From Mantis religiosa (Eukaryota > Arthropoda > Insecta > Mantodea > Mantidae): a DNA stretch of 64,000 nt. A program made the translations under genes and the position numbers. The stretch spans positions 106,356,685 through 106,420,684 of the forward strand of contig CM060953.1 of NCBI GenBank assembly GCA_030765055.1. The letters are read 5' to 3'. Below the pieces are notes generated by a model. That model did not search any database, was not told where the DNA came from, and saw nothing but the letters and a program-made list of their open reading frames with translations. This document shows positions 50,613 through 64,000 of the stretch, piece by piece. Position 1 is the stretch's first letter, and each line of letters begins with the position of its first letter.

Positions 50613-51131
50613 TGTCGCGGTAACGGACAGTAAAGTTTCGGCGCAAATAGACAATAGACGGATAGACTTCACGTAGATAAAGATCTTGTATAAACAGATA
50701 AACAAGCGCCGGCAAGCAACATAGCTGAGGTAAAGGCCTCGCCGGCATAGATTAAGTTACGCTTCTATAATGTAATAGAATATTCGTATTACGTCATTAG
50801 ATGCCTTGTTTTCCAGAAACATCTAGTGATTGACAGAACAGTCTGGTAATCATAAATTGGTGTATAAAAAGAAGCCATGGCTAGTGATGAGTCAGTTGTA
50901 AAGCAGAGTGAATGTGAAATAGTGTTGTGAAATGAGAGACCGCCAGCTGAGTTGTAACGAGAACTAATGATGTAATCTGATGTCACTGTTTGTTATTGTG
51001 ATCGACCTTGTAGACTGATGATGTATGTAACGTAATGCTGCTGTAATCTATAAGAGCATTTCTACGAAAATAAAGGAGAATTTTAATTTCTGCAACTCGG
51101 CCTTTTAATTCTACGAACCCACAAAGTCACA
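50613..51131 (+). mobile_element. Solo Gypsy-type LTR, plus sense
   Basis: Starts TGTCGCGG at 50613 and ends GTCACA at 51131. GTAT flanks both sides (50609-50612 and 51132-51135) as a 4-bp target duplication. It is the inverted relative of the solo LTR at 17702-18173. The sense strand has AATAAA at 51069-51074, about 60 bp before the end, where a poly(A) signal belongs. Confidence 0.9.
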
Positions 51132-51135
51132 GTAT

Positions 51136-52590
51136 TCTTATATCAAAACTCATGCTTTACTGATCAACCTCTACCGGAGAAAGGCATAAGCTACCTTATA
51201 TATTACATAAGTAGCTAATATTTCGCAAACAGCTAACGCTGCATAAAATCGTATGTGACATAGATCACATACTTTAAGAGCTGCTTACTTTGGTGTCGTT
51301 AAACCTTTGCTTGTCAGTTACGCTTTAAAAATTAATTCAGAATAAGAATTTTGCAGACGCTTAAACGGAAAAAGAATTATTTTAATAGGGACATCTGTAA
51401 CATAGGGCATTTTAATAGTTAGGCCATATATTTAAGTAATAAACACTGTCACAACCCAATGGTGCATAGGGTCACTAGAGGGCATAGCGGGAATCATGAC
51501 GGAGCGAAATGGGGCAAACTAGAAGAGAAAACACTTAGTTTCATTTCATAAGAAGTTACGAAGTTTGAATTATAAAAGTTAAAGCATAAGATATGTCAAA
51601 GCCTTGAAGAAGCTTTGGAGTGCATTAGTAGTGACAAATTACATGATTATAGTAATCTCCATGTGTAGCTTACATACGCAGATATGTCTCGTATTGACGA
51701 GGCCTCCGCTGAGAAGCGGCATGGCGACCAAGTATGAACCCTTTGAAGACTTCAAACCAGACTGACCCAGGACTGCCAAAGATTGCAACGGGGGGCCAAT
51801 CAACGAAACGGGAACTTTCCCCAACGATGTCTACAAAACGCTACAATGGTACGCAAGTGTTGCCGGTTCTTCATAACGTTCAAACATTACATGAAGTGCT
51901 GATAACGATTCTTCTGTCGCTAAGTATGCTGCAGTCATGATAAAGTCTGTGACTAATTGTTCCATGACATGACGAGCTAAGGGTTTCTTGTTACTTAGGT
52001 TCGTCAAACTGTCAGAGTATTGTAACGTATTATAACATAAGTTACTAACTCACCATGCGTACGTATTTCCGACGCAAAAGAAACACACGCACACACACGC
52101 ACGCACGCATGTACGCACACACACACTCGCACACACACATTCACACACATGCACATACTGTCATATATATGGAGCGAAATGATATGAATTTACATGTATA
52201 TGACGCTTTTAATAAAAATGCTTTATGTGAGAAACTCAAAATGTGTAATTGAAATACTAGTATAAAAGTATAAACATTTAAGTCAAATTACACTTCCTCT
52301 AAACACCTTGACTGCTTTCTGTTTAGCATTACTGTTGCTTTTATTGTTGTACGAATATTTGTAATAAATACTTCGATCCTTAGATCGATACCCGTCCGAG
52401 TGCAACCAACCAGGTACAACAAGCTTGAAGTGAATAACCCAGGAAGCAATGATAGTGACACTAGCTATGTGTGTATTCATACCAATAAGTAAATGAATAA
52501 ATAACAATAAATAAGTAAATAAACAAATAAATATAAATAAATAAAAGTAAATAAATAGTTAAATAAATAAAGTAAGTAAATAAATAAGTA
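51136..52590. other. Unassigned interval
   Basis: Contains a GC-richer patch at about 51660-51850 with no recognisable protein and an AC-rich patch at about 52080-52150. From about 52497 an AAATA/AATAAG-rich low-complexity run leads into the CATA array. Confidence 0.35.
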
Positions 52591-52594
52591 AATA

Positions 52595-53570
52595 AGCACA
52601 TACATACATACACATATACACACATACACATACATACACACATACACACATACATACATACACCCATACATACATAAATACATACACACATACATACATA
52701 AATACATACATGCATACATACATACATACATACATACATACATACATACATACATACATACATACATACATACATACATACATACATACATACATACATA
52801 CATACATACATACATACATACATACATACATACATACATACATACATACATACATACATACATACATACATACATACATACATACATACATACATACATA
52901 CATACATACATACATACATACATACATACATACATACATACATACATACATACATACATACATACATACATACATACATACATACATACATACATACATA
53001 CATACATACATACATACATACATACATACATACATACATACATACATACATACATACATACATACATACATACATACATACATACATACATACATACATA
53101 CATACATACATACATACATACATACATACATACATACATACATACATACATAATTACATACTTACATACATACACATACATACATACACACATACATAAA
53201 TACATACATACATGCATACATACACACATGCATACATACATACATACATACATACATACATACATACATACATACATACATACATACATACATACATACA
53301 TACATACATACATACATACATACATACATACATACATACATACATACATACATACATACATACATACATACATACATACATACATACATACATACATACA
53401 TACATACATACATACATACATACATACATACATACATACATACATACATACATACATACATACATACATACACATACATATATACATACATACATACACA
53501 CATACATACACACATACACATACATACATACATAAATACACATACATACATTAATACATACATAAATATC
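52595..53570. repeat. (CATA)n tetranucleotide array, about 950 bp
   Basis: Pure TACA/CATA runs at about 52710-53151 and 53229-53471 with imperfect flanks and a central interruption. The Met-Tyr-Val-Cys and His-Thr-Tyr-Ile frames are repeat artefacts. Confidence 0.97.
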
Positions 53571-53807
53571 TGAAGTACTCTGTATTGCTACATAATTCCT
53601 TACACCAGGATTTACATTTCCAACTTTTAATTTGCTGAAATCAAAACAGCACATTTAATTACCTACATAAAAAGTCTTCAGACTAAACCTACAACTACAG
53701 TAAATAGAGAAGACAGAGAAAACTAAAATAAAACCTGAATAAACTTTCTGCTCAACAAGCATAGTAGATTCCATAATTAAAATACTTTAAACTATATATA
53801 TATACAT

Positions 53808-54428
<621 letters not shown>

Positions 54429-54540
54429 TTGAAATAGTAATATAGAATAGATTATATAACAATAATATAAATTGGAATTTGAATTTGGTAATTAAGATAT
54501 TGTTATTAATTTAATTTAATGTAGGTATATATTAGTAGAA

Positions 54541-55590
54541 CCGGTCAATTTGACCACCGTGCACCCAGAAGGAGACAGGGCTATCGCCTCCCGAAGGATG
54601 CCCTTGGGTGGTGAGTTCAGACTCTCATTCTTTCACCTCCAAACGCCGTCTGACCTGGCCATACCGGGGCTGACTACGACTCGTCGGCTAACTATCGCCA
54701 GTCGAGTCAGTTCGACCCGCGTGACCAGAGCCCGGCTTGACCCTAACAGTTCCCCATTTTCCCATCTGACCTCTTGCTTTTGGCTCCTGCAAGCAGGCCG
54801 TTACTAGCGAGACGGCACCGGGCGCTGGCCTCCACCCTTTGACGCTCATCCCGGAACGAGAAGCACTAGCAGAGGTCAACCAGCTCCATTTTCAGACATC
54901 GACACAAAAGCTTGCGCATACGACAAAGTCTGTGAGACCGCGCGGGTAAATGCGCTTAGGGGATAGGTACCGTAGCGCTCCGTCCACCGCCCGGGAGCAC
55001 ACGGACGACCTGTACACGCTCATGGCTCATGACTCAATTGTGCAGGCGTACGTGTGGTGGACTGACTTGAAGATTGCGTATGTGTGTGTGTTACATCATT
55101 CTGTGATGAAAAAAGGGCATTTTGAATCTTTGCAACTTGGTCTTTTAATTCTACGAACCCACAAGGTCACAATTGGTGCAGGAGTGGAACACATGACAAT
55201 GGACGCTGCATTGATAAAGATTTTAGAGAAGAGAGAAGAAATGAAGACGGCTAACGACAATCTCATGGCCGAGTTGAAATAAATGAAGTCAGCCAATGAC
55301 ACCCTCGCTGCGACGTTAACCATGGAAATGACTCGTAGAATCAGTGATCAGAGGATCGACTTATGACGCCTGTCTGTTAAACCTGGACGACATCGTCATC
55401 GCGGGCAAGACTTTCGAAGATCATCTCGACAAACCGAGTAAGGTACTACCGAGACTGCAGGCGACCAAATTGAAGCTGAACGCGAAGAAGTGCCAGCTCT
55501 TCCGCAAGGAAGTTAACTGCTTGTGCCACAAATTCTCCACAATCACAGTGCCTACAGTCCCGGAGAAGACACAGGTCGTGAGAAATTGAA
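54541..55590 (+). mobile_element. Gypsy element fragment, rearranged
   Basis: A GC-richer plus-strand segment. Its first part ends in an LTR-like terminus (CTACGAACCCACAAGGTCACA, ending at 55171) shared with the other LTRs in the window. A TGGTGCAGGAGTGGAAC segment follows where a primer-binding site is expected. Then come a short Gag start and a reverse transcriptase piece joined by deletion. Neither the left LTR boundary nor a 3' LTR was found. Confidence 0.7.
55193..55589 (+). pseudogene. Gypsy Gag start fused to a reverse transcriptase fragment
   Basis: ATG at 55193 begins MTMDAALIKILEKREEMKTA, a coiled-coil Gag start related to that at 27.0-27.2 kb, and stops at 55280-55282. From about 55360 a second frame reads CLLNLDDIVIAGKTFEDH, in which LDD stands for the YxDD catalytic box of the RT. 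LPRLQATKLKLNAKKCQLF and a degraded continuation to a stop at about 55589 follow. The rest of gag, protease, the RT start, RNase H and integrase are missing. Confidence 0.75.
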
Positions 55591-58500
55591 ATATTGAAAT
55601 ATTCAGAAAGTTACAGAGAGCGAAAACTATAGTGAGTATTGCCGTTTCATGAATATATATATATATATATATATTTAAGCGAAATACGTAGAAATGAGAA
55701 AGAGTAGATGTCTAGATTAAAATTTAACCTTATAAAAACAATGCAATGCAACAGGTTTTAAATAAAACTTGAAATAATTGAACCCTGCAGTTATAATAAA
55801 TACAAAATAATAACCTAAATGTTCTTTTAAGACAAATTCTTTGGAGGTTAGTAATTTTTCTCTAGGAAATATTCACGTAAAAAGTATGGGATTTTCAATC
55901 GCTAGATACCTCCAAGAAGGTTTGAAAAAAATATATTAAAAAGTTCCAGCATGGATACCCTTAACATAATCACTGAGATTTAAGAAAAATTGCGATATAG
56001 AAAGCTGTAATAGACGCCTATATCTACATAGTCTTGTTTTGTGCCCATCTCAGAATTATATTATCAAAGTTTAAATCCCAAACAGATTGTAACACTTGGT
56101 CATGTGAAGCATTTGCAACACTTAAACATTTATGAAAATGTTTGCTGGAAAACGGAATTATATTGCAGATTTGTTTTCAGCTTAACGAAGTAAAACTATC
56201 GGAATCATTCTGTTTTCTTAAAATTATGCGGAAGGTTAAAGCATAAATGGATTTTATACTTATAATGTTTAAATGTGTTTGTCTCATGAAAAAGTTAAAG
56301 ATGATTTGTAGTGTAGCATTCTCACTAACGCACCTGATTTTCCCAGAAGTTGTAATTACAAATAAGAATAGTTTCGAGTTTTGTTGTAGCAACGGTATTC
56401 TTTCAGCTTCTAAAACGTTCAGCAACATATATCAGGTCATTTATCTATATTCAGCCCTTTATCTTCCTAATGAATCTTTACTTTAAGTCCCAGATAATTG
56501 TTAAAATAACAGCTACAAATGAAATGCAGTTTCTCATCTCATGTGTTCAATGAGAGAAATATGCAGTACGTTAGCCGACATATTGAAAGTCAATAGCGCA
56601 ATGATTGAAAAAACAACCGAGCTATAGGAGTATCCATCCTCCGCAAATGGCATAATTCTGATATTCGCAATGTTTGTGTAGGTTAGGGAATTCGAGAATA
56701 TGCGGGTTCATGTAGGTTAATCATATGGTATCGATCTGTCTGCAATGAAAGCGTGTATAATTTCACTACTGGAAACATGAGGAGCACCATGCGTGAACGT
56801 GATAAACGAATCACAGCCGACTAGGAGAGTAAAGCCTTTGATTCATCCACGTGCACAGGCTCAACATAGATTCACACCGCTCCCTCACAGTATCACTTAT
56901 TCCATTGCTTTTTATTTATTCTGCTTGAGATGCTGATACTTTATCGTGAATTTATTCTGTTCCTTTTCCTGCATATGAGTATAACAACACCTTCTGGCCT
57001 TGTTTTTAGACCTTTCTATTTAGTTTCAACAATTTGAGTGTGGGTTTAATCTGATCATGTGATTAGTAAGGTATATACGTTTAATTTGAAAGAATGACAA
57101 TTGTGAGTTTTTTTTTATTTTATTGAATATGCATATGTAAACGTTTTTAAATACGAAACCATATGAAATATGTCTAAACTAGTCATAGAAAAATTCAGAC
57201 CTGATTAAAATGCGCAATTTTTGCCTCAATAAATGTATTTTGTAGCATTAGCCATTTTTAAAATGCTCCATGTAGCAAAAATAGCTTCTCCCCAAATGTG
57301 AGTCAATTCGGTTCACAAGACCAGAACGAAAACTAGAATGGAAACCACAAGAGAACACCTACATCTTGGTTCACAATGCAGAACGAAACCGAAATGGTCA
57401 TCGATAACAAAGTTCATTCTGCTAAGTGGAATTTCATCTGTAATTAAATTATGAGTTGGGTATCAGTCAGTTCCTAATTTATCTAAGGTAATGTAGTAAA
57501 CCATTGCAAATGCATTCTTAAGTCACCAAATTTTATTACTTCATTAATAGCATATATCAGAGTTATTTTTTATACTATCCACAAATGTTTGCTCATATTT
57601 TACCTGTGTTTTAAGGGAATAGCTATTTTTAATTGCACATTGAAAAACCTAAGAAGGATGCTTTCTGTAGGAGAAACAACCCTTACCTATGAGTCTATAT
57701 AGAGGACTTGCGACTGGAGAGGCTCTAATGACCTTTCTGTCACGGTCAATTTGAATAATTTCTACAATGAAGAGTGGTATATGCATAGTATGGTTGTAAA
57801 ATATCATATCCGAGAACACGAACGACCAATATGTTCCTGTTCCTGGGCCTGTGAAAAGCAAGTGGTCAGTTGTGAATTCTCGGGTTTTTATATGTATTTT
57901 TACTTCGCCGTTCTCGTTCTGTTTACTGTTTTCCGTCGTTGGAACAAGCCTTGAGTGATATTCGAGGAATCTTGCAATTCTGAATTACTTCCTCCTTTTC
58001 ATTTTTAGTGAAAGAGTTATTACTAGGAATAAGTATTTGAATGTTACTTTTGTACGCTTTATCTAAACACTTTACTTAATTTCATATCAAACCTAGAAGC
58101 AATCTTGCATTGATCTTCTTTATCAAATTCCGAATTTTAAAATTTCAGAAAGTATCAATTTATCTAGGGAGGAACGTATTAACACAGTCATAACATGTTA
58201 ATATAGTGATTTTGTTTTGAACAGAGTTTTGTCAATAAAATGAGCCAAACTCTCATTACAAATGAATTTGAATTCCCGAAAATTCCGTTTTTCACCTGTT
58301 TATATGCAGTTATTTTCCTTTTTGAACCACATTGCGAGTTGTCAATCCACACAAATTAAGGCGATTTACATTCTAATTCATCAATATGCTTTTCACACAA
58401 AAATGTAGGCCATTAACGATACAATGCAAATATTCTTGCCTCTCGTTAAGTCATTTTATTTTAAATCTTATCAAATTTGTTCATTTTCCCACAGTGATTA

Positions 58501-58952
58501 AAAAAGACAAAAAGATAAAATTAGGAACTCCTTAATCCTGTTTTTAGTTTAAAGTTTGCTTCTTGCTTATTATAAATTTCAACAACGATAAAAATATGTG
58601 CTAAACAAAATTCAACTTATAATTCATGTTTTTCAATCAACAATGTACTGGTATTTTAAATTACATCGAATCGCACCATAAATAATTTCAGTGTAAATGA
58701 AAACTTTAAGTTTAATCTGAAACTATCATAAGCTGGTTTGTTCGCACAAAAATATATCCGAATAAAATATCAAGAATTTGCTATATTTTTCTGCGATACA
58801 AAATAATAAAAATTTATAATTCTAATTACAAACAGGATTAAGATTATTATCTTTAAAAATTAATAAATCAATATTCGCATAAAATGTACAGTAACTGAGC
58901 ATGCTCACACGTAACTACGATCACCTTGGGTAACCTTCGTAATGGCATATTA
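55591..58952. other. Unassigned AT-rich interval
   Basis: About 3.4 kb with a small (AT)n tract at about 55655-55672 and only short motif-less frames. No gene supported. Confidence 0.4.
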
Positions 58953-58954
58953 TA

Positions 58955-59290
58955 CGAGGGCTGTTCAATAAAGAATTGTCATAAATTTTTTACGCTCATA
59001 ATTTTTCGCACTAAAATTCAATCTTATTATATTCTGTTAGCTTAATGTGAAATAAACACGCCGTAGTAGTTTCATTGTCAGTACTCCTGGTTCCCGCCTG
59101 TGAGAACCAGGAAAGTTCAGATCTGTTCAGTATCGCCTTCCGCTGCAATGGAGGTAACATGCAATTAAAGTTGATGTTACAGGAAGATGCGGAGTTTCTT
59201 TCACGTAATCACTGCTGATGAAACTTGGCTAAATCATTTTGATCCTGAGAGCAAACAGCAAAGCTCAGTGTGAAAATCTCCTTATCTACC
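58955..59290 (+). mobile_element. mariner element B, internally deleted fragment
   Basis: Begins after TA with CGAGGGCTGTTCAATAAAG and matches the first ~190 bp of mariner A. Just after the transposase start region (about 59155) it jumps to sequence equivalent to about 45555 of mariner A, an internal deletion of roughly 410 bp, and then includes the GATGAAACTTGG catalytic-site region. No intact frame. Confidence 0.88.
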
Positions 59291-59677
59291 AACCCCAAGA
59301 ATGTCATCCTCTAGATGACCTAAGAGAACCAGAGACATAGGACATCAATAAGACAATGGAGTGAGCAATACAACTCATATAGAATTAGCCTCGGAACAGA
59401 TCACTGGCCTAAATCTTGGAACATGTAGTTAAAGTTGATGTTACAGGAAGATGCGGAGTTTCTTTCACGTAATCACTGCTGATGAAACTTGGCTAAATCA
59501 TTTTGATCCTGAGAGCAAACAGCAAAGCTCAGTGTGAAAATCTCCTTATCCGCCAACCCCAAGAATGCCATCCTCTAAATGACCTAAGGGAACCAGAGAC
59601 ATAGGACATCAATAAGTGAGCAATCCAACTCATATAGAATTAGCCTCGGAACAGATCACTGGCCTGAATCTTGGAAA
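59157..59677. repeat. Tandem duplication, about 264-bp unit, part mariner and part other
   Basis: Units 59157-59420 and 59421-59677 share the mariner-derived GATGTTACAGGAAGATGCGG region and the downstream ATAGGACATCAATAAG and TAGCCTCGGAACAGATCAC segments. Copy 2 has a small deletion. The mariner-derived part is about 130 bp of each unit. Confidence 0.9.
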
Positions 59678-59689
59678 GAATGGATTAGA

Positions 59690-60235
59690 TTGGATTGTTC
59701 AGAAGGATTCGGCCAGACATCAACCTTACTGGTCTTTTGAGTGTATATCCCATGTGGGGCACCCCAGGGAGAGAAGATGAGATGAAAGTAGGGAGAGGAT
59801 GGATGACCCCAAGGAGTCACTACAATACAAAGGGCGGGGTCCCTTCACTTTCCTAGATAGAAGCTCTCCGACTGTCCAGGACAATCCCCATTCCATTCCG
59901 AAGCAATCACGACGCCGGTTCTGAGGCCGGAGGTCCCCCTTCCCCTCCCAGATTAAGGAAGATACCAGGCAGGTTTGCACAACCGGCATCCCGCCAGTAG
60001 CGTTCCCAACTCGGCCCACTAGGCCGGTTTGGAGACCGGAGTCCGTCCCTCCGGAGGAAAAAGCGTTCACTCGGATCCAATCATCCCTCCATGCACTGAA
60101 GAGAAATTCGTCAACACTTCTGCCCTGAAAGGAACCACCAGATGAAATATGATGTGAAATGATAATGAAGGTGAAATAGAGGGACAGGAAATTGGGGTTA
60201 ACGTACTCAGCATTTACCTACTGAGCAACGAAAAC
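59690..60235 (-). repeat. GC-richer repeat body with a tRNA-like head (putative SINE)
   Basis: The minus strand starts near 60230 with GTTGCTCAGTAGGTAAATGC, which resembles a tRNA box A region, and continues through a C/T/A-rich body with CCGG-rich patches to about 59700. A 114-codon frame in the middle (59726-60070) has no family features. The identity is uncertain. Confidence 0.4.
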
Positions 60236-62570
60236 CCTCAAAAAGCCCATGGACCACGGGAATCAAGACAAATATTAAAAATGAAAAAAGATGAATATTA
60301 ACAATATTCATAAAACAAAAATTAAATTTGAACGTGTTTAAATTAGTAACAAATTCTACATTCATAAATTCATCTAATAATTTCTCCATTGTTACAATAT
60401 TTTTAAAAGTTCAGATAGCATATGCAGTTTTCTTTAAATAGATGCATACGTCTGGAACGAAAGCGCAAATCGTAATTAATTTACATATAATTTTGCTGGT
60501 AATGCAAATTAGGCGCAGTTTGGGATAGCTAATTTTCTTTAAATGCCTCATGAGGCGCAGTGCAAAATGCTTAACGTAAAAATCCCCTTTATTATTTAAC
60601 CAATCTTTCAATTTTGGGTTATTCTGTTCATGCACACACATGAAAACGCATAAACGCTCTCTCTCTCTCTCTCTCATACTTCATTCTAGAGATGTTTTCT
60701 CTTACTTTAGGGAGACTAAAAATATGTAGTTTGAGGAAAATCAAGGCATCAAATTTGCTAGCGGATCGCAAATACTTTCTCTACTTAAAATATAAGTGTG
60801 TTTTAGAAAAGGTAAACTGGTGATTATTTAAATATATTAAAGGGTTTACTTCAGCTTTCTAAGTTAGTCTGTTTCTTAAAATATGGATAACTTTCAGAGG
60901 TGTGTTAGGTTATATCCGGTGCTAATGAACATCTGAGTTTAACAGATATTAGAAATGTGCGCAGTCAATCTGTTCTGCAGAGAGACAGGCGGTTGGAAGT
61001 GACGTTGCCCCAACTGGTGGCTATTGAGGTGGAACATGTCTGGATGTACAAACTCTTCACGCTTCGAAGAGATGACAAGAGCTATTTCAGAAGTGTGAGC
61101 TTCCATTTGCAACAATGGATTCGATTTTCCGCAATATCTGCCGCACGTTTCACTGCTCTATTTCTCCATTTTCCTACACGAAACCTGAGTACTACAGCTT
61201 TTAAACTTCGGTAGAATGTCTGAACATGTGTCACTTGAGGATGATATTTAAATTATATAATTTTAGTTAGTTATACCTCAAATATTGCTTTACATTTTAA
61301 ACCAAGAGCCAATTAAGTTCCTTCATGATTTATTACCCTTTGTAAACCGTATTTGTCGTACGTTTAGGAAGTATTTTTTCCATCCATAAATACCATCTCT
61401 ACACTTGTAAAGACCTCTGGTTAGGTTTGTACGATTATCTTCACTGAGCTGCTTACAATGTAATCCCATCGCCTTCACCAATGCTTTAAGCACGGTCGCT
61501 CTAGGGAGATGAGTTCTAAGAGTGAATGAGTAACTTACATAGGTAACAACAGTAAAATGTGGATAAAATATACATATATTATAATTAATTAAAAATAATT
61601 AAATTAAGTGTTGCAAACCGAAATGTGAGAATGATTGTAATACGTACATGAAATAATGAATTAACTGACAATTCTTTTCCCTTGCAAAACTTTGATTAAT
61701 ATAATTCCAAAATAGTTTAACCATAAAACTGAAGAAAAGCATTAATTAAAGTGTTAAAGGAAATAGTTTGTGACACAAAAAACAAACCTTGCATTCTAAA
61801 TAGTAAATATTACAAAATAGCAAATAGTAAAATAGTAAAACCTGAATTTATACTTTAAATGCAGCATGACCTTAGCTAGTCTCATACACTGATTTCATGA
61901 TGATCGCTCTCTTAACTTTGATTGTGTTAGTTCTGCTAGAACGCAGTCCAAAGTTTTATAAACTAATTCATCTGTAATATAGTTATTACTCTCTCACCTT
62001 TTATCTTGCTCTACTGTCTTTTTAATTAAGCATCATTTAGTTAGCCAAATTAATTTAGAATTTGCAAACATTGGTGTGCCGAAATATACTGAAAACAGCA
62101 GCCACTTAAATGCTCACTTTCTTCTCGGACAGCAAGCCAGGTGAAAAGATGATTAGATGATTAGATATCGAGTGTGCATCTCTCCCATCACAAGGATATT
62201 GAAACAGTGGATATAACACAAATATAATCAAAGACAAACACTAACATAATTCGCTTTACTGAACAAAAGACTGTTTTCAGTAAATTAAATGCCAGGTCAG
62301 GAGATGGCGCGAGTAAACAAAATTGTGTCAAAGAAACGTAGCTACTTAACTTGATTATCAAGCTGTATTGGTCTTTGCTTCTTAAATCGACGGATTTCCA
62401 TTTTAAGGCGGGTTTCCAAGAGGAGCTGAACTGAAATCCAGCATCACTATTAAGCGTGCTCCTGAGGTTTTGAATTAAACAATGCAGTGAATGGTGCACA
62501 TTTTGAGCATATTTTTAAGCGCATTCATCATGTGTTACAACACAGCACCACTAATTTTGTCTCTCTATTG
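60236..62570. other. Unassigned AT-rich interval
   Basis: No supported gene. A short (CT)n is at 60658-60675. Small frames such as 60957-61214 show no motif. Confidence 0.35.
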
Positions 62571-62599
62571 CATGACAGGATGATAAGCTCTCGTTAAAA

Positions 62600-62895
62600 G
62601 ATTCCTTCTCCGATAAGATGGTCTCCTGACCCGGACTGGCGGAGCCGTTTCCGGTGTGGGATGCCAGTTTTACTGGTCTGCCGGGGAGTTTCCAACTGGT
62701 TAAGTGTAGGGATCCTGCCCTCTGCACTGTCATGCTTCCTTGGGACGGCCGCCTTATGTGTCCTCTCGCCTCATCCTACCTCGCGGGTGTGCCCCACTAA
62801 GAGGCACACGTACAAAAGACCAAGTTTGAAACTCCGTGCCAAATCCTTTCCGCAGCGTAGTGCAGTCCTCTTCCTTTTGGATGACTTGCAGGATT
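62600..62895. repeat. GC-richer repeat-like patch
   Basis: The base composition differs sharply from its flanks (GGTCTCCTGACCCGGACTGG, GGGTGTGCCCCACTAAGAGG). It resembles the GC-richer SINE/LINE bodies elsewhere in the window, but no boundaries, tail or internal promoter could be found. Confidence 0.3.
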
Positions 62896-63919
62896 GATGG
62901 AGCTTAAAAAATGTATAAAATCTTCGTACGCAAAGATATACAACTCGGTAAACCGTTTTCCAAATGTTCCTCATTTTGAGGAATACTTACACATTTCTCA
63001 AATAAGAACTCGTTTTTCGATTTCACTTTCTCCATCAGGTACCTGCTGCAAGTAGATTTTTCACCCCAAAATTTGATACCGTGGGTTTTTGGAGTAGAAG
63101 GTTCTGGACAACATGAATGCAAATAAATAAATGAAAATGAATTCCTAAAAAGACTTGCGTGTGTGAGTGTAAAAGAGTGAGAGTGTGTGTATGAATATGT
63201 GATATTTCTCTGTCCCACAACACCATATCTCAAAAACGAAAAGTTGGTTGAATATCAAACTTGGTACCTATTTAACGTCAACATCCTCCACTGATGCGAC
63301 ACTAAGGTTTTCAAGACATCTCTCCCTACCCTTCAAATCTACACTTGTATCTACCTTCTAACAATTTACCCTTCAGATGGAGAATTTTAGATAACTTTTA
63401 TTTCCTCCAAAATGACCCGGTAATCTTGATTAAAGATATCGCCAAGACAAATAAAGCATATATTTTGAAATTTCTTGGAGTAGTCCTCATTCCAATTTCC
63501 CCATTTTAAACTAATTTCGCATAACTGGTAAACCGTAATAAAGTAAACAAAATCTTACTACATAAAACTGTACATCTCGTTAAAGCACACGATTTATGTC
63601 AAACATATTATTTTGAAATTGATGTTTTCTAGGTATTCCTTATTTGTTAGAATGTTCCAATCCTTGCACTTTTCTTAGATGGAAGTTCATTCGTTTTCTG
63701 ATTTTATGTATATCTCCTAGTCATATAAAGAGAGTGGAATTTCAAAACCATTTCATAATTTTTGCTTTGGCTTTCCTAATTCCTGATTTCTATTTTACCA
63801 AAATGTAAATGTAATCACTTCTATCGATTGTCTAGCTCAATTAATATGAAACAGATAAATGAAGAAATTATATCCTTTGTTATGTAATTAACAAACAAAT
63901 TTGTATGAAAGTCTCTCTG
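62896..63919. other. Unassigned AT-rich interval
   Basis: No supported feature. Confidence 0.35.
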
Positions 63920-64000
63920 TTTTTTAATTTACGTTCCCTAACGTTAATTCCTATCGGACAGTGAACGCAATGAGTGAAATGTTGCTTAAATGAGCCCAGG
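63920..64000 (-). mobile_element. tRNA-derived SINE, copy 7, cut by the window end
   Basis: Poly(T) at 63920-63926, then the reverse complement of the SINE 3' end (TTTACGTTCCCTAACGTTAA, TCGGACAGTGAACGCAATGA, TGAGCCCAGG) up to the last base of the window. The head lies beyond 64000. Confidence 0.8.

Noticed and set aside
51734..51940. 68-codon frame in a GC-richer patch
   Set aside because: No domain, a short length and opposing frames. The patch may be a repeat of unknown type.

Overview
This window is non-coding-rich eukaryotic DNA, AT-rich and packed with transposable elements and very long microsatellites. I find no host protein-coding gene that I can support. The repeat content (D34D mariners, an R1/I-like LINE, Gypsy LTR elements, a tRNA-derived SINE family and a Polinton/adintovirus-type element) points to an arthropod, most likely an insect. 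A large-genome insect such as a cockroach would fit, but that is a guess from memory of the repeat style and is not proven by the sequence.

Layout. 1-4.4 kb: a huge AAT/ATT palindromic microsatellite, a SINE copy and an inverted pair of tRNA-like sequences. 4.4-5.75 kb: a nearly intact mariner. 6.2-10.75 kb: two giant AAT arrays, a (CA)n tract, a MITE-like element with about 35-bp inverted termini and a tRNA-like sequence. 10.75-25.6 kb: mostly unassigned AT-rich DNA with one SINE, a solo Gypsy LTR with 4-bp target duplication, a second partial LTR, and (CT)n, (CA)n and (ATC)n tracts. 25.6-27.8 kb: a young, internally deleted Gypsy element with two nearly identical LTRs. 28.6-30.5 kb: a LINE remnant (ORF1 only) preceded by a four-copy 107-bp tandem repeat.

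33.3-43.6 kb is the most interesting part: the decayed remains of a Polinton/adintovirus-like element. Recognisable are a penton-like minor capsid protein, an adenain-like cysteine protease, a complete ORF for a PLA2-domain/basic core-like protein, an FtsK/HerA-type packaging ATPase, a fibre-like protein, a conserved protein of unknown function, an integrase with a chromodomain-like end, and the C-terminal part of a protein-primed DNA polymerase B. Between the convergent integrase and polymerase genes lies about 1.7 kb of degenerate repeats, each carrying two successive conserved hairpins. An R1/I-like LINE has inserted beside the polymerase fragment with a 12-bp target duplication.

44-48 kb: a nested cluster made of a hAT-like non-autonomous element, a dead mariner, a SINE with a perfect 12-bp target duplication, and a second decayed mariner. 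48-64 kb: a SINE copy, a plus-sense solo LTR, a roughly 950-bp CATA array, a 620-bp AAT array, a rearranged Gypsy fragment, a deleted and tandemly duplicated mariner fragment, GC-richer repeat bodies, and a SINE cut by the window end.

The genes do not form a host pathway. The one coherent gene set is the virus-like element, whose gene overlaps and divergent/convergent arrangement still show its original compact organisation although nearly every reading frame is broken.
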